Of a stretch of 64,000 bases of DNA, positions 10,549 to 22,520 are shown piece by piece. The first letter of the stretch is position 1, and each line of letters opens with the position of its first letter. This DNA comes from Stenogyne calaminthoides (Eukaryota > Streptophyta > Magnoliopsida > Lamiales > Lamiaceae). Under the pieces are notes generated by a model. The model was not told the origin of the DNA and made no database searches. It saw only the letters and a list, made by a program, of their open reading frames with translations. The position numbers and the translations under genes were made by a program. The stretch lies in assembly GCA_037126765.1 (NCBI GenBank), contig JBBCBC010000032.1, positions 620,001-684,000 on the forward strand, given 5' to 3'.

Positions 10549-11827
10549 TGTTGGGAAATGAATTTAATAAAGAGGATTTTGATTAGATCCCAAAACCCCC
10601 CGAGTATGACATGTTGGGATAATCTTGATAGATGAGTCGATTCGGTTTTAGAGTGTTAGGGATATTATCTCGCACCAGTGTATAGTCGGCAGATATAGAA
10701 CAAGTTAGTTTTCAAGACTCAAGAAGAAACCGAGATATCAAGACTCGATGGGATCCGAGAACCGAAGGAAGACTCAGAGAAAAACTCAAGACTCAGAGAA
10801 CTCAAGACTCGTGAGAAACCTCAAGACTCAGAGAACTCAAGACTCAGAGAAACGAAGACTCGAGAGAATATCAAGGCACAAGATCATCAAGACTCAAAGA
10901 ATGTAATCAATGCTCAAGATATCCCCGAATGTTCCGAGGCAATCAAGCCGAGGAATATACCGCTGGAATCCAAATGACGTGGACCAACGAGAGGAAGACA
11001 ACCACGAAAAAGTGCGGAACTTCATAAAGAATAGTATGGATTTGAATGTGATTCTCCAACGGTAGAATATTCAAATTCACACTATAAATACAAGTTCTTC
11101 CTTCATTATCTGGAGGTGGATGCGTGGAGATTATGCACAAAAAATGCTACAAAGCCAAAAGAGTTATAGTCAAAAGATTCCCACCCTAGTAACACAAATC
11201 TATAGATATACAAATATATTCAAAGAGTGTTCAGTAACCCAACCTAAGAACCCACGATGTATATATGTTTTAGAGAGATTTTCCCAACCTTAAGATTGAG
11301 GCTAAACCATTGTAAAGGAAAATCTCACCATAGTTGGAGACAACACCAAACCCAAACCGGTGGTGAAGTGAGGTAGTTGTTAGCAAACCCGAGTGAGGGT
11401 GATAAGTCCCAAGCGAGTGTGAACTCGTTAAACATCTAAGAGTTTGAGTTAGTAAACTATGAGAGGTAAATGTAAAAGCCTGTGGTCGGGTTGAGTAAGT
11501 AAACTACGTGGAGTAGTCGTAAAGCTCGGCCGAAGTTGAGTAAGTAAACCGCACGAGGTAGTCGTAAAAGCTCGAAGTTGATAAGGAATTTCCCTAGAGG
11601 GAGAGTGGATGTAGATGGTTGTCCGAACCACTATATATTCTTTGTGTTGTTTATCGCTTTTATGTTTATACTTGTCATATGCATCTAGTTATAAGCAAAA
11701 CACAACACATGAGCTCAAGAGTGAAAAAATTGGAAACACTCTGCCCACACCCCTGTTTTATATGCACCGAAATAAAACGTTTTGCTTCCGCACGCGCAAA
11801 ATGGGTTTTCAAAAACCGGGACAAACA
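10549..11827 (+). repeat. 3' LTR of element N (1279 bp)
   Basis: It has the same termini as the 5' LTR (TGTTGGGAAATG to GACAAACA). Differences concentrate where the 5' LTR has CTGAA, CAG or CTG. Examples are CCTGAAGAC read as CTCAAGAC, and CAGGATTCAG read as CGATTCG. Outside such sites the two LTRs are nearly the same. Confidence 0.9.
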
Positions 11828-11961
11828 AACGGTTTGCAATAAATATATATAACATTCAATCATATTTAAAGCAACAATGATAAATAATTTATTTCAGTAA
11901 ATACGTGTTTAATACATAGGTTATACAAAGTAAAAGCATAATTTCACGTATAACCCCAACA
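11828..11961 (-). repeat. G2 LTR, right part
   Basis: It starts with the target duplication AACGG and continues TTTGCAATAAATATATATAAC, matching 3910-4046 of the G1 LTR up to the terminal CCCCAACA. Confidence 0.85.
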
Positions 11962-12370
11962 TGAACGGACCCGCACCCAAACTTTGACCTTGACCTAGAC
12001 CGGACCCGGACCGGTCCCTGACCCGGATCCTGACCGGACCCTGACCCAGATCCTGACCCGGACCCTGTGTTGGGGTTATTCATGCTAGTAATAATTATTT
12101 ATTTAATATTCATCCTGAATATATCCGGGCATAACGTTCCCCAACACCCTGACCCGAACCCGGACCCCAACCCTGCCCGATCCGGACCCTAACCCCGACC
12201 TAGACCCAGATTCGACCCTGATCACAGATCTGCACCGAACTCGGGCCCAGATCGAACCTTGACCCGCATCCAGACCAGACCCGACCTGAACCCAAACCCT
12301 GACTAGGACTCGGATCCAAACCAGGACCCAAATCCTACTAGAACCTAGACCCGAACCCGAACTGGGTCGC
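11962..12370. repeat. degenerate GACCCG / ACCCTG tandem array
   Basis: This stretch is built of 6-base and 12-base steps such as GACCCG, GACCCT, GATCCG and AACCCG with many variants, interrupted by the 79-bp mini-LTR at 12068-12146. On the minus strand it can be read as Gly-Ser or Arg-Ser repeats, which is a by-product. It is satellite-like low-complexity DNA flanking G2. Confidence 0.8.
12068..12146 (-). mobile_element. 79-bp mini solo LTR of the G family
   Basis: It starts TGTTGGGGTTAT and ends GTTCCCCAACA, flanked by a perfect 5-bp duplication CCCTG (12063-12067 and 12147-12151). The first 12 bases match the 5' end of the minus-strand G LTR. The rest, including TTCATGCTAGTAATAATTA, matches the last ~70 bases of that LTR (reverse complement of 5229-5315). 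About 1.6 kb of LTR interior is absent, yet both ends are present. Confidence 0.8.
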
Positions 12371-15300
12371 GCATGGGCCGAGTTCGGGATCGTGGATTAA
12401 ATTTTTTATTTTTATGAACATTGTATTTTTATTTAAAAAATATTTTAAAGATATTTCACTAATTTTATCATTTTTATTAAAAAGATAATTATTTAGTCTT
12501 ATGGCGAAATAGTATCGTCCATAGCGAAAATAAATGATGTGACAACCTTTTATTGGACGTCTAACCTCAAGAAGGGCGAAGTCATTCCTAACCGTAGAAA
12601 AACCCAAGTTCATTTTATCTCATTTAATTTATATAAATATCATTACTTTACCATTTAAACTACAACACAACTACATATTGCGACACTTATTTTGGGACAC
12701 TTCTTGACAAGTGTCGGTAGCAATTTTTTCGAGGAACTTATTTACATTATACTGGACTCTTTTATTGGGCACTTAACAAAAAAAATAATATTATATGTTT
12801 AATTTTAGGGATTAAAAACAGGGTTAGAAAAAAAATTCAGAATCTTCTCCTCCTTAACTCAATTTATCATCTCAATTCCATTCCCCATAGATCGATTTGC
12901 AGCCAATCCTTTGTTAATTCGTATTCAATTTCATTTCCGCCTTCATCTGCCTCTCTGCACCATCGTCACAATCGTCCGCCACTGTCGCAACCATCCACCA
13001 CTTCGCGCCGCCGTCACGACTGGTTGCCTATTTGTGTCGCCATTACGATAGTTTGCATAGTGCTGTCGTCCAACACGACTCCGCTGTCTTAAGCCGTCCG
13101 CTCTTTCCGCCTACATATTAAAGGTTTTTTTTAAGCCCTAATTATATTCTGTTTTTATATTTTTTTCATTTCTAGTTTCATAATTTTGAGATGTACATGT
13201 ATATATTTGCTAAGCAGTTGAGATTCACCATGGCGTCCTACAGTCATTTCTGGCGCTCGCCTCTATGGTTCTTACAATTGATATTGGCGGTGACTCTACT
13301 GAGTTCACCATGAGTTTCATTCAATGAATGTTACATTATTTTTTTCGAATGAATGGGAATTTGTGGGGAGACTCTCAAACCCTATCCTCTAATTTGAAAT
13401 GTGAAAGTGTTTCTTTTTTTCTGGAATGTCGAATGCCGCTGCCCTCTGTTGCCTTTTTAATATGACAAAATCGCTGAATTTGTTGCTTATGATATAGCAA
13501 CTTTGCAATTGAAGGTGGGCCCATAAAATGAAATGTTGATGTAGGCCCAGGAAGAGTAAAAAAATTGCAGCTGCTTGCTTGGCTCTATCATGTGATTGGA
13601 GCCATCGAAAATAAGCCAACAAAGCTGTCTTCTCTCTTCAAATTATCATGGTTTTACTTCTAATGGGCCGGTCACTTAATCCTTATGTTGGGCCCAAATT
13701 AATGCAGCATTTTAATTCTTCTCGGCTCTTATCTTTCTCTTGATTTCAATTAAAAAGGTTTTGCCTCCAAAAATCCTCATTTCATCTGTAAAATAAACAA
13801 AATACTATTTCTCTCCAAATCAAGTGTAATTGGTCAATTTTAGTATAAAAATGCATGAAATCATATTAAATTAAGCAATAAAGAGCAAGAATTTTAAGCA
13901 ATTTTCACACTAATCAAATTTACAATGCACTTGTGCGGTATTTCTGAATTTGACTATTGGTTGCTCTACTTTAAAATTTGATGTTAGATGCACTTGTGCG
14001 ATTTTTGCCTCATGCATGTGTGCCTAATTTGATGGTTTTGTTTGAATTTTTTTGAAGATTCATCATCTTTATGTGAGCATCTTGTCAGATCTTAATAATG
14101 TTAGAAGTAATTATATAGGTTCAAATATATATATATATATATATATATAGGTTCAAATTTAGATTGAATTCCCCTGGATATTTAGTTCTGGTTTCGAATT
14201 TTTTCCGCATTTGAGAACTTTATCGCTGAATAGGAAAAAGGAGATGCTCTCTGATAGTAAATGCTTAAAAGTTATGTACAATTTGAAACAAAACTACGGA
14301 TTAAAAGTGCTTATTTTAGCAAATAATAATCATGTAAATAGTTAAGTCCTTTGAAGAAGACAATGATATGATTCTACTGTTTTGATCCTAAGGTTTTTTC
14401 ACGGCAGAGATTAACAATCGCCAATAATCATTTATAGATTGTATTGACACAATTCTCAGTCACAGGATACAGTTTTTGTGATGGGCAATCGTGTGGAATC
14501 AATCTATGTAATCTTGAGATGTCTGTTCTAGTGCAATATAACTTTTCTGTGAATTTACTTTATTTTTTAATTAAAAATTATTCTAAATTCACAATGTAAC
14601 ATTAGTAACAGACCAAGAAGCAGTATTAGTAGTACCATAAACAGTGGAGAGTCTTGAATTGGGCAGCAAGTACTATTTCTTTTAAGAAAATCGATTCCTA
14701 AACTTAGAAAATCCACTTATATGAATGCTCGTGCACTTACTTTGCTTTAGATTTTATAATGAAACTTTTATTCCAAGTATGAATCCTCTTGTTTGTGAAT
14801 ATTAGAATGCATTAGTTACAAGTTTATTTAGTTGATCTGAAACTTTTTTAAGAATTGACATATTTTATAGTAAGAGTTATGTTCCATTATCTCATACAAA
14901 AGTGATCTACATTAATTTTGTCAAGTCAATTGGTCATTTATGTTTATATCTACTTCTATTTCATTTTCAAGTGATAATTCTTCAACTTGGGAGCAGATTT
15001 CAGAACCGCCCCATTGTTAATTCTTCTGAGACAAAACAGAAACTGAATTTTGCATGTCAAGGTTAGATTTGAGAATTTAATAGATATGGATTATAGTTTG
15101 TGGTTAATTTCTATATTCAGATCATGCTATATAGATAAGGAAATGAGATAGTTGTGAGAATACTTTATTATTGTGTTTGAGATCCATTGACCTCTTTTTT
15201 TTTTTTTTCAAGGGGGTGTTCTTTTTTTGTTTGCTTTGTAGTTTCTAAGTTAACTTTAAACAGCATATAAGTATCCCTTCTTAAAATTGGGACACTCGTT

Positions 15301-15880
15301 AGGGACCCATTTTGGAGCAAAAATTGAGCTAAGATGAACAACTGAACCACTAGAATCTTTTGTAATCCATAAATCAGAATTATTAAAAGTATCATTACCA
15401 GCCTTAGTAGTTAGATAATTAGAGGACCATATCCATGCAATTACCTGGGTTAGAAAGGGAGATTCTCCTCCCGATTCTAGGATTTAAAATGATATCGGAC
15501 CCTAGGCTTATCAAGTACGGGAATGGTAAATGTGAAGTGATCACTCTTATGGAATAACCGGAAATAGAGGCAAACACAATAATTAATCTTTTGACAATCA
15601 TCTCATAAGGAAAAACACCCAACACCTCTCTCTCACTTGGAAACAAAATCGTTTGTTGCTTTATTGCTTTCTTCTTGCTTGTTGAATTTTCTAGTTGTTT
15701 TTTGCTTGTTTAGTTGATAATTTAGTTTTAAATCGAAAAATCAAACATGGTCCACGCTATAATTACGCGACAACTCATAGCTATGAGGCTATACTATCAC
15801 CACTAGTCCCTTGGATCGATATTTAACCCGATGAAGAACGCCCGATGAAGGAGTATTTCAACCCTCATGTTCAAAGGCAC
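12371..15880. other. AT-rich intergenic sequence, no gene seen
   Basis: I find no protein motif or RNA gene. Items visible are a CACTA-like palindromic motif at 12680-12722, a CT-rich 5'-UTR-like stretch with CCGCC/GTCGCC repeats at 12900-13110, an AT microsatellite at 14125-14148, and poly-T and poly-A runs. From about 15420 the sequence may be leader of the gypsy remnant that follows. Confidence 0.6.
14125..14148. repeat. (AT)n microsatellite
   Basis: About 12 AT units are flanked on both sides by TAGGTTCAAAT, so the array sits inside a short direct duplication. Confidence 0.9.
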
Positions 15881-15884
15881 TATG

Positions 15885-16310
15885 ATGGACATAGCCCGTC
15901 CTCCGATAGCGGCTAATAATTTTGAGATCAAGCCGACCCTCATTCAAATTCTCCAAAAGTAACAATTCAGTGAAGGGAAGAATAAGGATTCGAATAGACA
16001 CATAGCTCAATTTTTGGAGTATGTGGATACGGTGAAGACCAATGGGGTCACAGATGATGCTTGGAGAGCCCGAACTTTTACTTTCACATTGAGGGACAAA
16101 GCCAAAGATTGGATTTCTTCCTTACCACCCGATAGCCTTGGTTCTTGGGAGGTGTTGGGTCAAAAGAACTTGCTGACGTTTTTCCCACCATCAATGACCC
16201 TAAATTGTAAGAAGGAAATTGCCTAATTTCGTCAAAGGGATGGGGAAAACTTGTATGAGGCTTGGGAGAGGTACAATGCTATGCTTCGAAGATAAACTTC
16301 GTCAATGACT
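15885..16310 (+). pseudogene. Athila-like Ty3/gypsy gag remnant
   Basis: Readable residues include NNFEIKPTLIQILQK, HIAQFLEYVDTVKTNGVTDD, FTFTLRDKAKDWISSLPPDS, LTFFPPS and FRQRDGENLYEAWERYNAM. This order matches the retrotransposon Gag domain (Retrotrans_gag) of the Athila branch of gypsy, where LRGKAKxWLxSLPP and FFPPxK are typical. Stops at 15961 (TAA), 16224 (TAA) and about 16292 break it. No LTR, primer site or pol is found around it, so it is an orphan fragment. Confidence 0.8.
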
Positions 16311-16459
16311 CACAAAACAATGATAGCGGACGAAAATGAGAAAGAACACGTAATTTGGTGGCCCGGTTCGCCAAATACGGCTACGTCCGGGGGCAATACC
16401 AAGCCAGAAATTTCACTATAATATCTGCCTAAGAAGTAATAGTTTCATTGTGGAAGCAA

Positions 16460-19200
16460 GTAAACCGCTCAAAATTAAAATTCTTTCTCTCAGTGTCTAG
16501 CGTCCTCTCAAATTCTTCCTACTTAAACTCACTGTCTCGAAATTCTTTCTCTTCAATCTTCACCTTACTCTCATCATCAAAATCACCTTATGCTCATCAT
16601 CAAAATCAGGTACTTTGAATGATACATTGTGCTCTTAAGGTGTTTGATAAATTGCTTGAATGACTTGTGGACATGTGAATTAGAAGACTTAATTATTTAT
16701 TTTGTTGATGTTATGGTTTGTATTACTTTCTGCATAATGTTGCCTAGAAGATATTTTATATCGCGGAGAGGATCAACAAAGTGTAATTACTTGGTATAGT
16801 TTAGGGTTTTTAACATTCAATTAGTGTTTTTCAGACTTTATTTTAGTTTACAATTTGGATGATAGTTAGTTCAACGTAACTTTTGTGGACTCTTGAGTAC
16901 TCCTATTTCAAGAGTATTCCTTTGTTTGAGCACTGTTGATCAACAGAGTGTCATTGTTATGAATGGTTCATTGTTAATTTCTAAAAGTGATACAGGTATT
17001 TTGGGTATTCAATTGTATTTAAGGTCATAGAAGGTGTTGATCAAAATATTTTTTTTACACTATAGTAATCTGATTATTGTGTAATACTATATTTTTTTTG
17101 TAATTATTCTGATTTACGTCCCACATTGTGATCAATGATTTTTCATGGAGAAGTTAAAGACAAACATTGATCTTAGAAAATAAATATAGAAAGTTGGTCC
17201 TGAATTTTTGAGAGAGCTCAAGAATGATACTAGGTTTAGTAGTCTAACTTCGCTGCTGAAAATTTAATATGTTCAGCTTCTACAAAGAATATGTGAGAAG
17301 TTAATCGAATTCTACAAACTTGAAGTCCAGGTTTTTGAAATTAATAATATTAAATTAGGCATCACATTAGAATATGTCTTGTTTTTTTTACTGGTTTGCC
17401 CATTATTTGCAAGCTAGTCATATGCGTTTAAACCCATGATCTTAAGGCCTTTAACCGGGTGTTTGCTATGGATGAACACAAAGAAATCACTAGCCAAGAT
17501 TTGCAATCTATTGCTTGCGATGTAAAAAAAAAGAAAAACTGTCAGGACTAAAGTTGTGTTGCTAACATTGACACATAGCTTCATTGTCCCTGTAACCAAA
17601 GGAAATATCTACACGATATGTCCAGTTTATTGAAACACTGGAAAATGTTAACTCATATGCACGAGGAGCGGCGTTTTTGTCATTCCTATGAACAACTCAA
17701 TAAAAAATAAAATATTGTACGCGAACAAAATGGGGAATAAGAAAAGAGAAAGCCTAACAGAAGTTAATTATTCATTTATGTTTGTTTCAATTTTTTTATT
17801 TAATTATGTTTTTTCTATTTAATATTGATACTTTCTTTGGTTTGACATTGTTTTTTCTTGATTCACATCCCGAAGTTACATGAGGCCCTTTCTATTCAGT
17901 TGGATCGACTGAATTATGAGGTGCCTCTCATCGGTTATGTTGTGTGTAAGCTCGGTAAAGTTACTTCTAACCATGGAAGAAATATGAATAACATTCAAGA
18001 TAACCTAAACTATGTGACTCTTTTAGCACTGTATTTTTGCAGTAATCATGTTGTATACCATATGCCACATCTATTTTACAAACAAGTTAAGGTGTTTGAG
18101 AATTACAATGTAGGTAGTCTGCAATGGAAACAACCTTTAAGAATTAAAAATAAGGAAAAATAGGGGTCAAAGAAGCCTAATTATTTGAAGCGCTTCCATG
18201 ACCTTATTAAATTGTGGGAGACGATGGAGTTGGCTCATAAATTTAACACCCGGTGTAATGCTTAAGCATTTGAACTTTTTGCATTGTCTTTTCTTTTTCC
18301 AATATATTCTTTTGAATTACTTTTCAGCTTGTAGGGAATTACAGGACCAGCCCATGCAAACTTCTGGGGTTGAGCTTGGGACGCAGGCTCCTCCAGTTGA
18401 GGCTGGAGAAGAATTTAATGCAGATCAGGATTATATGTCTCCTATTACCCAGTCTAATCAATTAAACTTTTTGTTTTGTCTTTTAGATTATTTTCAATTG
18501 TTAATTATCTTTTAGTTATTTCTCAATTTGTAGGGAATTAGAAGACCAACATATACAAATTCCTGGGGTTGAGGTCGGGTAACAGCGAGAAGGTGATAAA
18601 AATGGAGAAATAAAAACTCACCACTTCAGCATTGGGCCCTTCCGTGCATCGTGTGCTAGTTATCAATACGAATATGAATGTGAGTTTGAATGTGGAAGAG
18701 ATTAGTGTTCTAGAAGAGCCGAATGTGATCTCCGTTTGTATCACTTTCTCTTGATAAGTTTGAAAATTATTTATTCTTCTGCATTCTGACACTTTGCTTT
18801 CACTCTTTGATCTTCAAGAACGCAAGAAGAAAAAAAGGATGTCTTCATTGTATAGGCAATCGACTCATGTTATGGAACGATTCAATGCCGAATTGGTGAG
18901 TTTTTATTTTCTCCATTTGTATCACCTTCTCTTAATAAGCTTGGAAATCATTTATTCTTTTGCATTCGTAAAAAAATGTTTTCCTTCATTGATCTCCAGG
19001 GACGTGGGAAGCGACAAAAAATAAAATAAAAATTAATGGCGAAATATTCTCCCTAAATGATCAGGTCTACCAAAATAAAATTGTCGGCAGACTTTAAACG
19101 AAAGTAAAAAAATTCTACGAGTTGATAACAGTCCGGCAAACCGGAAGCAACTACAGGAACTTATGATATATTGGAAGCAACTTACACATACATATATGGT
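16460..19200 (+). pseudogene. multi-exon gene remnant, copy A (plant-mobile-domain-like)
   Basis: A CT-rich 5'-UTR-like stretch (16470-16606) is followed by a GTACTT donor, an intron, and a Met at 17139 in a frame broken by stops at 17183 and 17189. Recognisable blocks, on changing frames, are PEFLRELKNDTRFSSLTSLL, RICEKLIEFYKLEVQVFEI, NNIKLGITLE, then NVNSYARGAAFLSFL (about 17640-17690) and HIPKLHEALSIQLDRLNYEV (17862 on). The LED-VLF-TG-P pattern and SYAxGAAFLxFL suggest the plant mobile domain seen in MAIN-like proteins and some transposons. This is a family-level guess. Small acidic exons bounded by AG and GT follow at 18331-18440, 18531-18600 and 18810-18897. Copy B is its tandem duplicate. 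Confidence 0.5.
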
Positions 19201-19362
19201 ATCACTACAAAACATAAATATCTACAAATAATACATCACGTATCATTGATAGACATGTGATATCATTATAAGACATATTGTATCTCTGCAAAATATAAAT
19301 ATGTACATAAATACAAATATATAATTTAAGTGACGGTTTAACTTCTTGACTCCCCTGCAAGC
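16723..19362 (+). repeat. tandem duplication unit A (~2.64 kb)
   Basis: The unit starts TTACTTTCTGCATAATGTTGCC, and the same string starts unit B at 19363. The ends match too: the CTTGACTCCCCTGCA string at 19345-19359 corresponds to 61561-61575. Copy B has the same order of sequence once the inserted elements are removed, apart from a loss of the middle exons (copy A 17490-18430). Confidence 0.8.
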
Positions 19363-19476
19363 TTACTTTCTGCATAATGTTGCCTAGAAAATATTTTATA
19401 TCGCTGAGAGAATCAACAAATTGCAATACTTAGTATAACTTAGGGTTTTTATCATCCAACTAGTGTTTTTTCAGGC
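19363..19476 (+). repeat. tandem duplication unit B, first segment
   Basis: It matches 16723-16830 of unit A and ends with the target duplication CAGGC (19472-19476) where element B begins. Confidence 0.8.
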
Positions 19477-21061
19477 TGTAGGTCCCGAACGGGTTTAGTG
19501 AGGGCAGAAGTCTAGAGGGGAGGGGTGAATAGACTTCTGAAAACTTTTCGTGCAGATCAGGTGTGAGGGCAGTTAGCCTGATCAGAGTGCGAGTGAATCA
19601 GCTTGGGCTGATAACCAACTTACTGATCGCCTGAAGGCAGATCAGTTCGGTAACTATCAGTTTAACTGATGTGTGCGGAAGCTTAAGTTTTACCCGTGTG
19701 AAAAACCAGTCTTGATAAATCAGATTCCAAAGTTAATCTTTTAATCAGTTGACTGAAGTGTCAGGTTTGATCAGATAAGAAGCTTGATGCTAACTGATCT
19801 CAACTTGGAATATGTATGCGCTTTAAAGGTTGTGTGCGATTATGTGAACAGTTAATCAAAGCAGTAGAGGCACACAAGATTTATAGTGGTTCGGACAAAC
19901 CAGTCCTACGTCCACTCTTCCCTATCACAAGGGGCACCGACTTAACCAACTGGACTTAGTTTTATGTGTTAGTCCAACACAGTACACCAACTAGATGTTT
20001 AAAGAGTTCACACTCAACCGATCCCAGAAATCAGAACTAGAAACCCTAGTCTGAAATCTTGCTAAACAACTTAACCTAACTTGGGGGTTTGGGTAAGATT
20101 GTTGAGGTTCCAACTATGAAATCTTTTCTTGCGTATAAGCAGCCTAACAGCTAGATGAAAAGATTTATGTGCTAAGAACTTATGGGATGAACACTTAATG
20201 AAAATAATCTTCTTGATCGTGTTCTTCGTGCGGAAATCTGATATTAGCTTGAGCTTCTTGATTGTTCAGTGTTTCCGTTTTTCGCGTGTGTCTTCACTCT
20301 AAAGTGAAATCCCATATATATAGACCTTGAAAACAAAGAGCCGTTGGAGAGCAATTTGAATTTCAGGCTATATTTGGTAGACTTGCAGGTTTGATGTGAC
20401 TAGCTTCAGGAACGACATGGCCGAAAGCGTGAATTTGTACTTTGTAGCCGTTACAGAGAGATAGTATCAAATCCCGCAATTGCCGGCTCCGATCATACGT
20501 GTCTTGTTCTTATTGGATAGCAGACTCACTTTTCAGTGATGTTCTTCCAACTAAGCTTGACATTCTTCTTGTTCAGATCATCGACGTATGATTAGGTGAA
20601 ACATCAGATTTCACCTGGTGAGCTGACCTGATCAGTCTGAACTGATCAGTCTACCTAATAGAGTCTTCTGGTGCCGGTTGACTTAGCTTCAACTAGCAGA
20701 CTCGGCTGATGTAGGTCTTCTGGTCTGATCATCTGGAAGTCATCTGATCTTCGAGTATTCTGAGTTAGAGCTTTACGACTTCAGCTGAGTTATCTGACTA
20801 GATCAGATCGATCTGATCTTCTGTTCTTCTTTAGCATTCTGGCCTGTCGGATATCAGCTGTTCTTTGAGTCTTCAGATCTGACCTATACATATTGAGTTC
20901 TCCCTCAATATGTGACCTATCTATTACATCAGTTGTTCTATACAGTAATTATCAACTGGTCTCCTATAGCGGGTAATATAAACATCAGTCAGCTAACAGG
21001 TCTGACTGGTCCTATTACATGTGTTTTTGGAACTTTCATCAAAACTATAAATTTCCCAACA
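19477..21061 (-). repeat. 3' LTR of element B (1585 bp)
   Basis: On the plus strand it runs TGTAGGTCCCGAACGG to AAATTTCCCAACA. It closely resembles the reverse complement of the D LTRs and the right LTR of B. CAG and CTG are present at normal density. Confidence 0.9.
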
Positions 21062-21075
21062 ATTTCCCCCTTTTT
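21062..21075 (-). promoter_or_regulatory. polypurine tract of element B
   Basis: The minus strand reads AAAAAGGGGGAAAT immediately before the 3' LTR. Confidence 0.85.
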
Positions 21076-21361
21076 GATGAAACCAAAACACTTTGAGAAA
21101 CCAAAACAGTTGATAAAAAATAGAACAGTTAAGAGCATATAGTCAGAAGACAATGAGACTTTGTCTTAGGATCAGAAAAATAAACTTTTCTCATTAAAGA
21201 ATGATGATTACATGTTACATCGGAAAAGTTTGAAAATAAGAGCAGCTGATCCTGAGTAGTCTTCTGATTCTTCACTCTTTGGGCTTGTATCCTTCTGGCA
21301 TCTCTCTTTGATCTTGAGGTACGTTGAAAATCTGATAAAGTTTCCATTTGACATCATCAAT

Positions 21362-22520
21362 CTACTGAGGATCAGTTATTTGCGTTCTGTGCAGGATGTC
21401 AAAGTAGAATCTTTGAAATGTCAGTCTGTCAAATGAGCCATCTGCCTTCTTTATTTTTACATTGATCAGCTTGGCCTCATTTTCCAGATACTTCAGAAAA
21501 TCCGGGTATTTATTTTCTAACCAGTTGAGGAATTCTTCATCAGGCGACTCTTCTTGTGGAACAAGATTGAGAACAAAGGCATCCAGAAGCCATTCACTTC
21601 TGATCTTATTCCATTCCTCAAATTTCTTGGCATGCGCAGCAGTTTTTGGGATGATTTCATCAACTCTTGCTGGCAGCTTAGGTTCTGGTACGGATTTTCC
21701 AGCCCTTCCTTTCTTCACTCTCAGATTGAATTTCTTCTTCAGATTTTCTGCCTCTGTCATTTTTTCTGCCCTTCTTTCTTCTTGGCATTTTCGGGCTTCT
21801 TCAGCTATCTGCTCTTTGGACATCTTTTTAGCCAGTATCTGGTTGGTTGTGCTTCTTGTGACTATCTCAGTCCGAGTTTTTGATGTCCCTGCACCTGTTA
21901 TGTCAGTTGGTTTCTCGATCTGTCCTTCCCCCTTTTTGGTTTGATCAAAAAGAGTAGTGAGGTGGGAGGTCAGAGAACCAAAGTTGACTGCGATCGCCTT
22001 GTTGAGATCAGCAACAGATATGCCTTGAGTTTGAGCAGTTAGATTTTGAATCGTTGATATCAGCTCCGTCTTGGCAGATTCCATGGCAGTAGAGAGTGTT
22101 TTAATCAGTTTGTCAAGTTTCTCTTCTGTCAATTCTAGCTTGTCAGTGAGCATCAGAAAAGAAACTTGTTGTTTATCCACCTGAGTCAGTTTGACATCAA
22201 CGGTCTTTATCGATTCGGTGACTTGATGGGACCTGATTTGGGAGAAGCCCGATCTTTGATTGCCTAATCTGGGAAATAGCCATTTCCCTTTCATCTTTTA
22301 TTTCCTTGATGGCAATCCGCCTTTGATCAGCTATCAGTCCCTCAACTTCTTCTTTCAGGAGATCTTGGAGACAAGATTTGATCTCCTGAAGTTGATCAGT
22401 GGTGACATGTGATGTTGGAATGTTGAGTGTCACTTGATCTGGTTCAGTTGTTTGTGCCTCCAGTGGTTGGTCATGAACTGCAGCACCAGTTCCACTATCA
22501 TCGGCAGCTCCTGTATCCTT
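21362..22520 (-). pseudogene. ORF3 of element B, C-terminal half only
   Basis: The readable frame at 21362-22294, with a second frame up to 22433, aligns with residues about 600-1045 of ORF3 in element D. Shared features are VTTDQLQEIK, a coiled-coil stretch (about 21950-22250), FDQTKKGEG, a Lys/Glu-rich helix, EWLLDAFVLNLVPQEESPD, and a final KADGSFDRLTFQRFYFDIL. One frameshift near 22240 splits it. Upstream sequence jumps within about 100 bases to the post-pol region, so the N-terminal half, the TATA box and the 5'-UTR intron seen in D are deleted. The function is unknown. The region is not affected by CAG/CTG loss, so the frameshift may be real. Confidence 0.75.

Larger units (their letters stand above)
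6949..11827 (+). mobile_element. complete non-autonomous LTR retrotransposon N (4.88 kb)
   Basis: N has two LTRs (6949-8231 and 10549-11827), a tRNA-Met primer site at 8234-8245, a polypurine tract at 10536-10547 and a perfect 5-bp target duplication AACGG (6944-6948 and 11828-11832). The 2.3-kb interior holds no recognisable gag, protease, integrase or RT. It must therefore have moved using proteins from another element. LTR termini, primer site and the LTR promoter block resemble solo LTR E, and more distantly the SIRE-like elements B and D, which are plausible helpers. The two LTRs differ mainly where CAG/CTG is replaced by CG-type strings in the right copy (see findings), so their apparent divergence should not be used for dating. 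Confidence 0.9.
4047..11961 (-). mobile_element. Ty1/copia element G2, split copy (leader plus 5' LTR interrupted by element N)
   Basis: This second copy of the G family consists of leader (4047-5214), primer site (5215-5226) and LTR (5229-6948 continuing at 11828-11961). Its coding part is not present here because G1 begins at 4046. The right LTR end, CCCCAACA at 11961, joins the GACCCG array. G2 is therefore the outermost insertion in this cluster. G1 entered its leader and N entered its LTR. Confidence 0.8.

Noticed and set aside
11889..12083. Gly-Ser repeat protein on the minus strand
   Set aside because: It is a translation of the GACCCG array and crosses the end of the G2 LTR.
16014..16226. 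Athila-like gag as part of a complete element
   Set aside because: No LTR, primer site, protease or RT is found within several kilobases on either side.
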